Part shown: positions 46,272 to 55,880 of the stretch, one piece after another | Position numbering within the stretch: the first letter of the stretch is position 1 | Layout of the letters: every line of letters begins with the position of its first letter | Source: Stutzerimonas stutzeri | GTDB lineage: Bacteria > Pseudomonadota > Gammaproteobacteria > Pseudomonadales > Pseudomonadaceae | Length of the DNA stretch: 64,000 bases | Assembly (NCBI RefSeq): GCF_002909485.1 | Contig: NZ_PPXG01000003.1 | Span: 1 to 64,000, forward strand | Direction of reading: 5' to 3' | The notes under the pieces: generated by a model | Database searches by the model: none | Told to the model about the DNA's origin: nothing | Seen by the model: only the letters and a program-made list of their open reading frames with translations | Made by a program: the position numbers and the translations under genes

Positions 46272-47948
46272 GTGCTGCAGAAACTCAAATCCAGGTTGCC
46301 CGCAGGTGGGCTGCAACTCGATCCGCGTGTGACGCTGGCCGGTATGGCGGTGATCGCCGCGGCGTTGGCCGTGGCCGTGGCGTTCTATCTATGGCGCGAC
46401 AATGGCTCGTTCCGCCCGCTGCACGGAGCTGGGGAATCTTTCCCGGCGGCCGAGGTGATGCAGGTGCTCGACGGTGAGGCACTGCAGTACCGCATCCATC
46501 CGCAGAGCGGGCAGATACTGGTCCGCGAGGACCAGCTGGCACAGGCGCGCCTGCTGCTCAACGCCAAGGGCGTGAAGGTGGCACAACCGGCCGGCTACGA
46601 GCTGTTCGACAAGGAAGAGCCGCTGGGCACTAGCCAATTCGTTCAGGACGTGCGCCTCAAGCGCAGCCTGGAAGGCGAGCTGGCGCGCACGGTCATGGCA
46701 CTCAAGGGCGTGCAGCATGCGCGGGTGCATCTGGCGCAGGAGGAGAACAGTTCCTTCGTGGTCAGTAAGCGTGCGCCGAGCAAGGCGTCGGTGATGCTGC
46801 AGCTGGAGCCGGGCTACGCGCTCACCCACGATCAGGTTGGGGCCATCATCAATCTGGTCGCCAACAGCGTGCCGAACCTCAAGCCCGAGGATGTCGGCGT
46901 GGTCGACCAATACGGCGCGCTGCTTTCGCGCGGGCTCAACGTTGGCGGCGGGCCCGCGCAGAACTGGCAGGCGGTGGAGGATTATCAGCAGAAGGCGGTG
47001 GGCAACATCGAGCAGGTACTTGCGCCCGTGCTGGGCTTGGGCAACTACCGCATCAGCGTCGCCGCCGATATCGACTTCAGCCAGAAGGAAGAAACCTTTC
47101 AGTCCTATGGCGAGACGCCGCGGCTGCGCAGCGAGGTGTTGCGCAACGAGAGCGCGCTCGATCAGCTTGCTCTGGGAATTCCCGGGTCGCTGGCCAACCG
47201 TCCCGTGGCGCCGCCGAAGGAAGGCGAGGAGCCCGCGGCCGGCAGAGGCGAAACCAAGGGTGCTACGTCGCTGCGTGAAGAGTCGACTCGCCAAATGGAT
47301 TACGACCAGAGCGTGGTGCACGTCAAGCACGCCGGCTTCGCATTGCGCCAGCAGAGCGTGGCGGTAGTGCTCAATTCGGCGGCTGCACCAGAGGGCGGAT
47401 GGACCGACCAGGCCCGCGCCGAGATGGAGGCCATGGTGCGTAGTGCCGTGGGCTTCAAACAGGAGCGCGGTGATCTGCTGACCCTCAGCGTGCTGCCATT
47501 CGCCGCTGTCGAACGGATCGACGAGCCATTGCCCTGGTGGGAAAACACTCAGGTGCACGCGCTGGCCAAGATTGCGCTGGCAGGGCTGATCGCCCTGTTG
47601 CTGCTGCTCATCGTGGTGCGCCCAGCGGTGCGCAATCTCACCCAGCGCGACGTTCAGGCCCTGCCTCAGGCAGAAGGGCTGGAGGGCAGTCTGGTCGAGC
47701 CTGGGGCGTCTGCTGCCCTCGAAGGAGATGCCCGCCCGGCGCTGGCCAGCCCTCGTGAGGCCGGTGGCGCGCACATCTTCGGCGAGCTCAACCCGCTATC
47801 GGAAATCCGCCTTCCGGCGCCGGGGTCGGGCCTGGAGCTACAGATCGAGCATCTGCAGATGCTCGCCAAGAACGATCCCGAGCGTGTATCGGAAGTCATC
47901 AAGCATTGGATAGGGCGCAATGAAAGAGACCTCAACCCAGCCGGCTGA
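46272..47948 (+). CDS. fliF: Flagellar MS-ring protein FliF (lateral system)
   Basis: A 558-residue protein: N-terminal membrane helix (VTLAGMAVIAAALAVAVAFYLW), YscJ/FliF ring-building motifs (MQVLDGEALQYRIHPQSGQI, VRLKRSLEGELARTVMALKG), the RBM3 region, a second helix (LAKIALAGLIALLLLLIVV) and a C-terminal FliG-binding tail. GTG start. It overlaps fliG by 29 bp. Confidence 0.95.
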   Translation: MLQKLKSRLPAGGLQLDPRVTLAGMAVIAAALAVAVAFYLWRDNGSFRPLHGAGESFPAAEVMQVLDGEALQYRIHPQSGQILVREDQLAQARLLLNAKGVKVAQPAGYELFDKEEPLGTSQFVQDVRLKRSLEGELARTVMALKGVQHARVHLAQEENSSFVVSKRAPSKASVMLQLEPGYALTHDQVGAIINLVANSVPNLKPEDVGVVDQYGALLSRGLNVGGGPAQNWQAVEDYQQKAVGNIEQVLAPVLGLGNYRISVAADIDFSQKEETFQSYGETPRLRSEVLRNESALDQLALGIPGSLANRPVAPPKEGEEPAAGRGETKGATSLREESTRQMDYDQSVVHVKHAGFALRQQSVAVVLNSAAAPEGGWTDQARAEMEAMVRSAVGFKQERGDLLTLSVLPFAAVERIDEPLPWWENTQVHALAKIALAGLIALLLLLIVVRPAVRNLTQRDVQALPQAEGLEGSLVEPGASAALEGDARPALASPREAGGAHIFGELNPLSEIRLPAPGSGLELQIEHLQMLAKNDPERVSEVIKHWIGRNERDLNPAG

Positions 47949-48987
47949 AGACAGCAAGGCGTCGTCCCGGGAGATCAAGCCGCGGCCGTTGCAGTTGCGC
48001 TCGGTCAGCTCACTGGACCAGGCGGCAATCCTCATGCTGAGCATGGGTGACGAGATTTCCGCGGGGATCCTGCGCAACTTCTCCCGTGAGGAAATCATCA
48101 GCATCAGTCAGGCGATGGCACGGCTGTCCAACGTCAAGCAGCCGATGGTCTCGGATGTGATCAGCCGCTTCTTCGACGACTACAAGGAGCAGAGCAGCAT
48201 CAAGGGCGCTTCGCGTTCGTATCTGTCCGGGATGCTCGGCAAGGCGCTGGGCGGCGACATCACCCGCTCGCTGCTGGACTCCATCTACGGTGAGGAAATC
48301 CGCGCCAAGATGGCCAAGATGGAGTGGCTCGATCCCAAGCAGTTCGCTGCGCTGATCGCCAAGGAGCACGCGCAGATGCAGGCGGTGTTCCTTGCTTTCC
48401 TGCCGCCGGGCATGGCGACCGAGGTACTCGAGTGCATGCCGGCCGAGCGCCAGGACGAGCTGCTGTATCGCATCGCCAACCTCTCGGAAGTCAACAGCGA
48501 TGTAATCGCCGAGTTGGAGCAACTGATCGACCGCAGCCTCAAGGTGCTCAGCACTCAGGGTTCGCAGGTGCGCGGCGTCAAGCAGGCGGCGGACATCATG
48601 AACCGCTTCAAGGGCAATCGCGACCAGATGTTCGAGCTGCTACGCGCCCACAACGAGGAGCTGGTCGGCAAGATCGAGGATGAAATGTACGACTTCTTCA
48701 TCCTCTCGCGGCAGAACCAGGACGTCCTGCAGACTCTGCTGGAAGTCATCCCGCTGGACGAGTGGGTGGTTGCCCTCAAGGGCGCCGAGCCGGAGCTGGT
48801 CAAGGCCGTTCAGGCCGCCATGCCCAAGCGTCAGGCGCAGCAGATGGAGTCGATCAACCGACGCCAGGGCCCGGTGCCGTTGAGCCGTGTCGAGCAGGTG
48901 CGCAAGGACATCATGGGCGTAGTGCGCGAGATGTCGGCCGACGGCGAACTGCAGGTCCAGCTGTTCCGCGAACAGACGGTGGAATGA
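47920..48987 (+). CDS. fliG: Flagellar motor switch protein FliG (lateral system)
   Basis: A 355-residue protein. The N-terminal FliF-binding domain starts near LDQAAILMLSMGDEISAGIL, the middle EHPQ-like region is present around LAFLPPGMATEVLECMPAE, and the C-terminal torque domain has the charged helix region NRDQMFELLRAHNEELVGKIEDEM... It couples stator force to the rotor. Slightly longer than polar FliG (about 335) due to its N-terminal tail. Confidence 0.95.
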   Translation: MKETSTQPAEDSKASSREIKPRPLQLRSVSSLDQAAILMLSMGDEISAGILRNFSREEIISISQAMARLSNVKQPMVSDVISRFFDDYKEQSSIKGASRSYLSGMLGKALGGDITRSLLDSIYGEEIRAKMAKMEWLDPKQFAALIAKEHAQMQAVFLAFLPPGMATEVLECMPAERQDELLYRIANLSEVNSDVIAELEQLIDRSLKVLSTQGSQVRGVKQAADIMNRFKGNRDQMFELLRAHNEELVGKIEDEMYDFFILSRQNQDVLQTLLEVIPLDEWVVALKGAEPELVKAVQAAMPKRQAQQMESINRRQGPVPLSRVEQVRKDIMGVVREMSADGELQVQLFREQTVE

Positions 48988-48988
48988 G

Positions 48989-49687
48989 ATGACGGTCAAG
49001 GTGATCAAGGGTGCCGACCGCAGTTGGCGGCCGTTCCGCTTTCCGCCGCGGGTGAAGACTCCGGCGCAGACTGCGGCTGATTTGGCCGGTGACCCGGCCG
49101 CGCTGCAACGCGCGGTGGCCGATGGCTTTCAGGAAGGCATTGACAAGGGCTACCGCGAAGGGCTGGAGCAGGGCCGCGAGGCTGGGCACCGTGAAGGCTT
49201 CCAGCGCGGGGTCGAGGATGGCAAGGCGCTGGGCCTGGAAGAGGGCCGTCTGCAGGGCCGTCGTGCTTTCGACGAGGCGGGTCAACCATTGGACCGCTTG
49301 ATCGAGGCGTTCGAAGGCTTTCGTCAGGAGTACGAACAGGCGCGTCGCGAGGAATTGCTGGAGCTGGTGCAGAAGGTCGCGCGCCAAGTGATCCGCTGCG
49401 AGCTGACCCTGCATCCGACCCAGTTGCTGACCCTCGCCGAGGAAGCACTGAATGCCATGCCGGGTGATCAGGAAGACGTGCGTATCCAGCTCAACCCGGA
49501 AGAGTGCGCGCGCATCCGCGAGCTGGCGCCGGAGCGTGCCACCGCCTGGCGCCTGGTGCCGGACGAGAAGCTCGCGCTTGGCGAGTGCCGTGTGCTGACC
49601 GCCCAGGCCGAAGCCGACATCGGCTGCCAGCAGCGGCTGGACTCGTGCATGGAAACCCTCGCTGAACACATCACGGCGCAGGGCTGA
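48989..49687 (+). CDS. fliH: Flagellar export regulator FliH (lateral system)
   Basis: A 232-residue protein with the glycine-repeat helix typical of FliH (EGIDKGYREGLEQGREAGHR and onward to residue 90) and a C-terminal V-ATPase E-like domain (LVQKVARQVIRCELTLHPTQ). It dimerises with FliI and regulates its ATPase. Confidence 0.92.
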   Translation: MTVKVIKGADRSWRPFRFPPRVKTPAQTAADLAGDPAALQRAVADGFQEGIDKGYREGLEQGREAGHREGFQRGVEDGKALGLEEGRLQGRRAFDEAGQPLDRLIEAFEGFRQEYEQARREELLELVQKVARQVIRCELTLHPTQLLTLAEEALNAMPGDQEDVRIQLNPEECARIRELAPERATAWRLVPDEKLALGECRVLTAQAEADIGCQQRLDSCMETLAEHITAQG

Positions 49688-49690
49688 CCG

Positions 49691-51025
49691 ATGGCCCTGC
49701 GCGACAGCTTCCGCCTCGACGAGGCCCTGCGCTCGCTGGACAACGTGCAGCTGGCCAAGGTCAGCGGGCGGCTGGTGCGCGTCTCCGGGATGCTGCTGGA
49801 AAGCCTCGGCTGCCAGCGCATGACCGGCCAGCGCTGCTATGTCGAGCAGGGCGACGGCAGCATGCTCGAAGCGCAGGTGGTGGGCTTCAACCGCGATATC
49901 ACCTACCTGATGCCGTTCAAGAAGCCTGTGGGGCTGACTGCCGGCTCGCGGGTGTTCCCGGCGCCGGACGACGCCAAGCTGCATATCGACGAATCCTGGC
50001 TGGGCCGCGTGGTCAACGGCCTCGGCGAACCGCTGGACGAACTGGGCAAGCTCGGCGGTCGCGACCCGCTGCCGACCGAGCTGCCCTCGGTCAACCCGCT
50101 CAAGCGCAAGCCGGTCAGTGAAGCGCTGGATGTCGGCGTGCGCGCGATCAACGCCACCCTGACGCTGGGCAAGGGGCAGCGCGTCGGCCTTTTCGCCGGC
50201 TCCGGCGTTGGCAAGAGTGTGCTGCTGGGCATGATCACCCGGCAGACCAAGGCCGACGTGGTGGTGGTCGGACTGATCGGCGAGCGTGGCCGCGAGGTGC
50301 AGGAGTTCGTTCTGCATTCGCTGGGCGAGGAGGGGCTGAAGAAAGCCGTGGTGGTGGTCGCCCCGGCCAACGAATCGCCGCTGATGCGCCTCAAAGCCAC
50401 CGAGCTGTGCCACAGCATCGCCGCCTATTTCCGCGATCAGGGCCATGACGTGCTGTTACTGGTCGATTCACTGACCCGCTACGCCATGGCCCAGCGGGAA
50501 ATCGCCCTGGCCCTCGGCGAGCCACCGGCGACCAAGGGCTACCCGCCATCGGTGTTCGGCATGCTGCCGGAGCTGGTGGAGAGCGCTGGCAACGGTGCCA
50601 GCGACAACGGCAGCCTGAGTGCCATCTATACCGTGCTGGCTGAAGGCGACGACCAGCAGGACCCCATCGTCGACTGCGCGCGGGCGATTCTCGACGGTCA
50701 CATCGTACTCTCGCGGCGCCTGGCCGAAGCCGGGCATTACCCGGCCATCGACGTTTGCGCCTCGGTCAGCCGCTGCATGACCCAGGTCGGCCAGCCGGCG
50801 CATCTGGGCGCGGCGCGCCAGCTCAAGGAGTGCTACAGCACCTTCGAGAAGATCAAGGAGCTGATCCCGCTCGGCGGCTACACGCCGGGCGCCGACATCA
50901 AGACCGATCGTGCGGTGCAGCTGGCGCCGACCATCGAGCGCTTCCTGCGCCAGGATGTGGGCGAAGCCGCCGAGCTGGAAGCCAGCGTTGCCACCTTGCA
51001 GAACATCATCGGGAAGCCGCGATGA
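49691..51025 (+). CDS. fliI: Flagellum-specific ATPase FliI (lateral system)
   Basis: A 444-residue F1-beta-like ATPase. Walker A is GLFAGSGVGKSVLLG (about 167-181), Walker B VLLLVDSLTRYAMAQRE, with the family segment PPATKGYPPSVFGMLPELVE. It energises unfolding and delivery of export substrates. The stop overlaps the fliJ start. Confidence 0.96.
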   Translation: MALRDSFRLDEALRSLDNVQLAKVSGRLVRVSGMLLESLGCQRMTGQRCYVEQGDGSMLEAQVVGFNRDITYLMPFKKPVGLTAGSRVFPAPDDAKLHIDESWLGRVVNGLGEPLDELGKLGGRDPLPTELPSVNPLKRKPVSEALDVGVRAINATLTLGKGQRVGLFAGSGVGKSVLLGMITRQTKADVVVVGLIGERGREVQEFVLHSLGEEGLKKAVVVVAPANESPLMRLKATELCHSIAAYFRDQGHDVLLLVDSLTRYAMAQREIALALGEPPATKGYPPSVFGMLPELVESAGNGASDNGSLSAIYTVLAEGDDQQDPIVDCARAILDGHIVLSRRLAEAGHYPAIDVCASVSRCMTQVGQPAHLGAARQLKECYSTFEKIKELIPLGGYTPGADIKTDRAVQLAPTIERFLRQDVGEAAELEASVATLQNIIGKPR

Positions 51026-51447
51026 AACAGCAGATCGAAACCCTTGGCCGGCTGGCCAGCCTGCGCAGCCACCGCGTGCGGCAGATGCTGGGGCGGGTGC
51101 AGTACCAGCAGAACCTCTGCCAGCGTTACCGCAACAACATCACCGGGCTGAGCCGTCTGTGCGGATTTTCCGTGCCGATGAGCACACCGCTGCAGCGCGA
51201 CAATCAGCAGCGCTACAAGGCCACCCTGTACAAGATGGTGGAGCTACAACGCCGCGAACTGGCGGTCGCCGAGCAGGCGCTGGAACGTATTCAGCGTGAG
51301 CTGCTGCAGGCCATGCGCAGCGAGAAGGTGGTCGAGCACATGATCGACGACAAGATGCGGCAATGGCAGCAGCTGCTTGCGCAGCAGGAACAGAAAATCC
51401 AGGACGGCCTGGCGGCGCAAAGCTGGTGGCGTAATCGGATGGCCTGA
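51022..51447 (+). CDS. fliJ: Flagellar export protein FliJ (lateral system)
   Basis: A 141-residue coiled-coil protein (LASLRSHRVRQMLGRVQYQQ through RMA), matching the size and two-helix nature of FliJ. It links the FliI ring to FlhA. ATGA overlap with fliI. Sequence conservation in this family is low, so position supports the call. Confidence 0.88.
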   Translation: MKQQIETLGRLASLRSHRVRQMLGRVQYQQNLCQRYRNNITGLSRLCGFSVPMSTPLQRDNQQRYKATLYKMVELQRRELAVAEQALERIQRELLQAMRSEKVVEHMIDDKMRQWQQLLAQQEQKIQDGLAAQSWWRNRMA

Positions 51448-51637
51448 CGTGTAGCCGGCCTGCGGGCGCTCGGCCTCGGCTCCTTGCCTCGCTTGCGCGC
51501 AGAGGGCCAGATCGAGGGTGGATTCGATCGGTGCAGCGGTGCGAAACATACCGTTGTCCATCCTTTGAAAAATAGATTTAAGCTTTTCACCCAAGCGGTC
51601 GCCTGTTTGGCATTAACCACCGAGTTGGAACGAAATC

Positions 51638-51913
51638 ATGGAAATCAGCCGGCATTTCAAGCCCGCCCCTGCATCGGCCTCCGAGGCCAGCTCTACCCGG
51701 CAACCCCTCACGCGCCCAGCGCCAGAGGCCGCCGTGCGCCAGGCAGAAACTCTGCCGCTCGAGCAAATGCATGACGCTCTGCGCGCCATGCCAGACGTTG
51801 ATCTGGACCGCGTTGCGGCTATCAAGCAAGCCCTGCAGAACGGCGAAATCTCGACCGATCCGGCCGAGCTGGCGGGTAGCATGCTGGCCTACCATCGTGG
51901 AAGCGATGCGTGA
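51638..51913 (+). CDS. flgM: Anti-sigma28 factor FlgM (lateral system)
   Basis: A 91-residue protein whose C-terminal half has the FlgM motif VDLDRVAAIKQALQNGEIS and ELAGSMLAYHRG. It holds FliA inactive until hook completion and is exported thereafter. It lies 190 bp after fliJ and overlaps flgN by four bases, an unusual place since flgM commonly follows flgA. Confidence 0.9.
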   Translation: MEISRHFKPAPASASEASSTRQPLTRPAPEAAVRQAETLPLEQMHDALRAMPDVDLDRVAAIKQALQNGEISTDPAELAGSMLAYHRGSDA

Positions 51914-52350
51914 ATCAGCGAGACAAGCTGCTAGAGATCGTCGCCAGTGATCTGCAGCAGGATTGCGAAGACTATTTGGCCCTGCGCGATCTGATGCAGG
52001 CGCTTTACGCATTCCTACTCGAGCGCGACAGCCCGGAAATCGATCGACTCAACCTGCAGATCACCACGCGTGTCGAAACCATCGGTGCGCGAGCCCAGCG
52101 TCGGACCAAGGTGCTGGGCGCCTTTCGCCTTCAGCCTGATGCCGAGGGTATGCAGCGTCTGCTGAGCTGCTATCCAGACGAACAAGCCGTGCGCCTGAGT
52201 CAGCTATGGCAGCAGCTTGGTGCGTTGGCTAGTCAGTGCCAGCAGATCAATGAGCGCAACGGCAAGTTGCTCGCCATGCATCACGAGATACTCGGCCAGC
52301 TGCTGGCCGGCAGTCACGATGCACGGCTCTATCAGCCGCAGATGTATTGA
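51910..52350 (+). CDS. flgN: FlgN-like chaperone for hook-associated proteins (lateral system)
   Basis: A 146-residue helical protein starting NQRDKLLEIVASDLQQDCEDY with the FlgN-type C-terminal INERNGKLLAMHHEILGQLL. It chaperones FlgK and FlgL to the export gate. GTG start inside the flgM stop. Confidence 0.88.
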   Translation: MNQRDKLLEIVASDLQQDCEDYLALRDLMQALYAFLLERDSPEIDRLNLQITTRVETIGARAQRRTKVLGAFRLQPDAEGMQRLLSCYPDEQAVRLSQLWQQLGALASQCQQINERNGKLLAMHHEILGQLLAGSHDARLYQPQMY

Positions 52351-52675
52351 GGTCGCGACGTCGATCCACGTACGGCTTTGCTTCTCTCCTCCGCGCGTTT
52401 ATGTCGGCTTTAGCCGGCAGACATGCTCGGCGCTTTCAAAACACTCCCGCACACATGGCGCGTGACGCGATAAAGCGTTCAGGCGCCTGCGCCCTGCTGT
52501 TTATTTGCACCAAGCCTTAAGTGCTACCCCCCTGACCGTCGCCTTTATAGAGAGATGATCCGCCGTTTTGCCGGGCGGAAACGGTATTTCCTCGTTTCCT
52601 CATCTAGCGACCGGGCGGAAGCTCCTCTTCTGCGTAAGAAGAAGAAAAACGCATATAAATCAATTAGTTATGAAT
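52351..52675. other. Leader region upstream of fliD promoter
   Basis: About 325 bp without a gene. It contains GC-rich then AT-rich stretches, and would be the place for activator (LafK-like) binding sites upstream of the sigma54 promoter at 52676; I cannot identify such sites by eye. Confidence 0.5.
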
Positions 52676-52691
52676 TGGCACTCAACTTGCT
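52676..52691 (+). promoter_or_regulatory. Sigma54 promoter of fliD operon
   Basis: TGGCACTCAACTTGCT matches the -24/-12 consensus (TGGCAC-N5-TTGC) with the exact GG-N10-GC spacing. The fliD ATG begins 29 bases downstream, preceded by AGGAAGGGG. It requires an AAA+ activator, most likely the LafK-like protein. Confidence 0.9.
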
Positions 52692-52719
52692 CTAGAGAGC
52701 ACAGGAAGGGGATCGGTAA

Positions 52720-53988
52720 ATGGCGATAGATTCAGATTACGTAAAGCAGATGTCGACGCAGCTAGCGACCTATGAAGTTCAGTCTTCGCTGGATCGGCTC
52801 AATCGCAACGAAAGCAACTACAAGACTCAGCGTGACGCGCTGAGCAAGTTGCGTACCTCCCTGACGACTTTCAAGTCCGCTGCTTCGGGCCTGAAGACGG
52901 GCAGCGCGACCATGCTGGTCAACAGCGCCACCGTCAGCCAGGAAGGCTATGTCACCGCGAATGTGGGTACCAAGGCACAAGCTGGCAGCTATCAGTTCTA
53001 TGTCGAACAGCTGGCCAGCAAGCAGCAGATTGCCGTGCAAGGGCTGGTCGATGGCAACCTGGGCGGGACGCTGACCCTCAAGGGACAGGCGTTCGAGCTG
53101 GGTGGTTATGCCACCCTCGACGAAGCGGCCAAGGCGATCAATGCCACCGCCGACCTGGGTGTGCAGGCGACGCTGGTGCGCAGCAATGGTGAAGTCAGTC
53201 TGGTACTGACCAGCGCCGAAAGTGGCACGGCCAATGCCTTCGCGCATTCGCTGACGGGCAGTGCCGCTACGACCACTACTCTTTCCACGGCGGCCGACGC
53301 GCGCATTCGCATGGGCGGCAGTTTTGGCGACGGCGGCATCGAGCTGACCAGTTCGAGCAACACCTTCGACAACGTCATCGATGGTGTAAGCCTATCCGTC
53401 AACAAGGTTCACACAGCCACCGATTCGGCGCTGACGCTCATCGTGGACCAGGACAAGAGTGCTACCAAAGGCAAGGCGCAGAGCTTTGTCGATGCCTTCA
53501 ATGCCCTGATGACCAGCTTCGACTCGCTGACCGCCAGCGGCAGTGACAGCAGCGCCCGGGGCGCATTGGCCGGCGACTCCAGCGTCCGTGCTATCGAGAG
53601 CCGGCTGAACGCATTGTTGCGGACTGACTTTGGCGGCAACAGCCTGATCAACTTCGGCATCAGCGCCGATCGAAACGGCAAGCTGACCATCGACAACGCA
53701 CGCTTCGAGGCGGCAGTGGCCAAGAATCCCGAGGGTTTCGAGGCACTGTTCACCGGCAAGGACAACCTGCTCGACAGCATCGACAAGACGGTGGCCAGCT
53801 ACACCAGCAACACCAACGGCATGCTCAAGAACCGCATGGATACGCTGGACTTGAACCTGCGCCGCATTGACGAGCAGTTCGAGAATCTGCAGCAGCAGTA
53901 CGACACCTATTACTCCCGCTACCTCAAGCAATACACCTCCATGATGCAGACCATGCAGAACATGGAACAGACCTTCGGAATGTTCTGA
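52720..53988 (+). CDS. fliD: Flagellar filament cap FliD / LafB (lateral system)
   Basis: A 422-residue protein: FliD N-terminal region (SDYVKQMSTQLATYEVQSSL, SYQFYVEQLASKQQIAVQG) and C-terminal region (KGKAQSFVDAFNALMTSFDS, LINFGISADRNGKLTID, ending LKQYTSMMQTMQNMEQTFGMF in two parts). It caps the filament and catalyses flagellin folding. It is the first gene of the operon fliD-S-T-K-L-A-motAB, matching lafBCDEFSTU of Vibrio lateral systems. Confidence 0.93.
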   Translation: MAIDSDYVKQMSTQLATYEVQSSLDRLNRNESNYKTQRDALSKLRTSLTTFKSAASGLKTGSATMLVNSATVSQEGYVTANVGTKAQAGSYQFYVEQLASKQQIAVQGLVDGNLGGTLTLKGQAFELGGYATLDEAAKAINATADLGVQATLVRSNGEVSLVLTSAESGTANAFAHSLTGSAATTTTLSTAADARIRMGGSFGDGGIELTSSSNTFDNVIDGVSLSVNKVHTATDSALTLIVDQDKSATKGKAQSFVDAFNALMTSFDSLTASGSDSSARGALAGDSSVRAIESRLNALLRTDFGGNSLINFGISADRNGKLTIDNARFEAAVAKNPEGFEALFTGKDNLLDSIDKTVASYTSNTNGMLKNRMDTLDLNLRRIDEQFENLQQQYDTYYSRYLKQYTSMMQTMQNMEQTFGMF

Positions 53989-54383
53989 TGACCTACCTAC
54001 CCAACGACAGTTATGACAGCTATCGATCGGTGGATCTCGAAGCGCGCGCCGCTTCGGCATCGCCCTATGAGCTGGTGCTGGTGCTGATGGATGGCCTGCT
54101 CGACGAGTTGGCCCGCGCGCGTGGCCATATCGAGCACAAGCGCTATCAGCAGAAGGGCGCCTCGCTGGAAAAGTGCATGAACATCCTCAACGGACTAAAC
54201 GGTGCACTGGATGAGGAAGGCGGCGGTGAGGTGGTGCAAGGCCTGGCGCGGCTCTACGAATACTGCATCTATCGCCTCTCCGACGTCAGCGTGACGCTTT
54301 CGCTGGAAGGGCTCGACGAAGTGGTGAATCTGCTCGGGACGCTGCGTGAAGGTTGGGAGGGCGTCAGTGCCGCGCGCAAGTGA
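53988..54383 (+). CDS. fliS: Flagellin chaperone FliS / LafC (lateral system)
   Basis: A 131-residue helical protein with the FliS pattern SYRSVDLEARAASASPYELVL (ligand-binding N-terminus) and SLEKCMNILNGLNGALD, YEYCIYRLSDVS. It keeps flagellin from polymerising before export. Overlaps fliD stop. Confidence 0.92.
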   Translation: MTYLPNDSYDSYRSVDLEARAASASPYELVLVLMDGLLDELARARGHIEHKRYQQKGASLEKCMNILNGLNGALDEEGGGEVVQGLARLYEYCIYRLSDVSVTLSLEGLDEVVNLLGTLREGWEGVSAARK

Positions 54384-54687
54384 CGAGCAACGCCTGCAGG
54401 CGTTGCATGGACGACTGGCAGCCGCGTTACGCAGCAGCGACTGGCGTGCCGTCGGCGAAGTCGATCAGGCGATTCGGCATTGCCTCGAGCAGCTACCGCG
54501 CGCTTCTCAGTCCGAGGCAGTGGATACCGCCAGGCAGCAGCTCAAGCGCTTGCATGGGCAGGCCTTGAAGGCCTGCGCAGAGGAGTGTGAGCGCCTGCGT
54601 CTGCTGCTGGTGAATCATCTGGAGTATGCCGAAGGGCGTGCCGCCTACCAACGCATCGACATGTACCAGGCGGGAGACGGCCGGTGA
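54367..54687 (+). CDS. FliT/LafD-like flagellar chaperone
   Basis: A 106-residue helical, charged protein in the position of lafD between fliS and fliK. Sequence itself (LQALHGRLAAALRSSDWRAV, QQLKRLHGQALKACAEECER) is only generically similar to FliT-type chaperones. GTG 54367 has GGGAGGG upstream; a longer start overlaps fliS further. Overlaps fliK by four bases. Confidence 0.65.
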   Translation: MPRASDEQRLQALHGRLAAALRSSDWRAVGEVDQAIRHCLEQLPRASQSEAVDTARQQLKRLHGQALKACAEECERLRLLLVNHLEYAEGRAAYQRIDMYQAGDGR

Positions 54688-55850
54688 TCCAGTCTATTGC
54701 AGGTTCGACCACTGCCGCCGCACCGGCTGAGCCGTCGGCACATCCCCTTCGGCCGGTTTCGTTGGGTGGGCATGGGGTATCAGGTTCGACAGCGGGTGCA
54801 GCCGAGCTTCCTGCAGGCTTTCGTGGGCGCATGTTGCAAGCGGCTGCGGATCTGCACGCAGATGGCGCGCCGCAACACATGTCATCGACGCTGACTCTTG
54901 ATCCGCTTACGCCCGATGAACTGCCGGAGCTTACCGAGACAAGCGTTGACGAAGTCGCTGAACAGGACGCAGCCGAGCAGTGGTTGCTGAGCATGTTGGA
55001 CCAGCAGCAGGTGGTGGTGCAGGCTCGTGAAGCGATCAGCACCGGGCTGCCTGCAGCTTTGCCATTTGCAGCGGCGCAGGCCGAAGCGGCGACAGCCAGC
55101 CTCGGCGAATCTGCTGAGCAGCGGCCGGCTTATCTAGGCGCGCCCTTGCCGGCCGTGCAGCTCGAAGGTCACGGCGAGCGCTTCGCCGAGCACCAGTCTG
55201 GCAGTGTTGCTGTCCTGCGCGCCGCGTTCGATAGAGCCGCACCGCCGTCAACGCCAGCGCCAGATGCGTTGCTGCTCAGCCTGGAGCAGGACAGCGCGTT
55301 GCCTGTCGAGCACATATCCGCTCTGGTCGATGCGGGCGAGGGTCATGAAACGGCCATTCTAGGCGGCGAACGCCCAGCCGGCAGCGGAGTGCAGGTCGCG
55401 GAGCGCCTGATCAAGCTGCAAGGGCCCGATGCCAAGTGGGGCGAGCAGATGTTGCACGCGCTGCGCGAACACGTGGAAGTGCAGCTTCAGCAACGTCAGC
55501 AGAGCGCAACCATTCGCCTCGATCCACCAGAGCTGGGAAGCCTGGAAATCCATCTTAGCCATGACGCCGGCCGCCTCACCGTACAGCTGAGCGCTGCCAA
55601 CGCAGACGTCGCGCGGCTGCTGCAGCAGACCAGTGACCGTCTGCGCCAGGAGCTGGTGGCGCAGCACTTCGTGCAGGTCAACGTTCAGGTCGGTGCCGAT
55701 GGCCAGTCGGGCCGCCAGGGCCAGTCACGACAGTCGGAGCATGGCGAGGACGTGCTCGCCAGCGCCGCTGCCCCAGGCAGTAACACCACACCGGTCGGTG
55801 GCAGTGGACGTTCGGTCAGCCGTACAAACGATGTGCTGGTCACGGTCTGA
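54684..55850 (+). CDS. fliK: Hook-length control protein FliK / LafE (lateral system)
   Basis: A 388-residue protein: low-complexity Ala/Pro-rich N-terminal two thirds and a conserved Flg_hook C-terminal domain (MLHALREHVEVQLQQRQQSA, IRLDPPELGSLEIHLSHDAG, LTVQLSAANADVARLLQQ). It measures hook length and triggers FlhB switching. GTG start. Confidence 0.88.
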   Translation: MIQSIAGSTTAAAPAEPSAHPLRPVSLGGHGVSGSTAGAAELPAGFRGRMLQAAADLHADGAPQHMSSTLTLDPLTPDELPELTETSVDEVAEQDAAEQWLLSMLDQQQVVVQAREAISTGLPAALPFAAAQAEAATASLGESAEQRPAYLGAPLPAVQLEGHGERFAEHQSGSVAVLRAAFDRAAPPSTPAPDALLLSLEQDSALPVEHISALVDAGEGHETAILGGERPAGSGVQVAERLIKLQGPDAKWGEQMLHALREHVEVQLQQRQQSATIRLDPPELGSLEIHLSHDAGRLTVQLSAANADVARLLQQTSDRLRQELVAQHFVQVNVQVGADGQSGRQGQSRQSEHGEDVLASAAAPGSNTTPVGGSGRSVSRTNDVLVTV

Positions 55851-55880
55851 CCGGCTCAACCCCAACTACAGGATTGTGAA

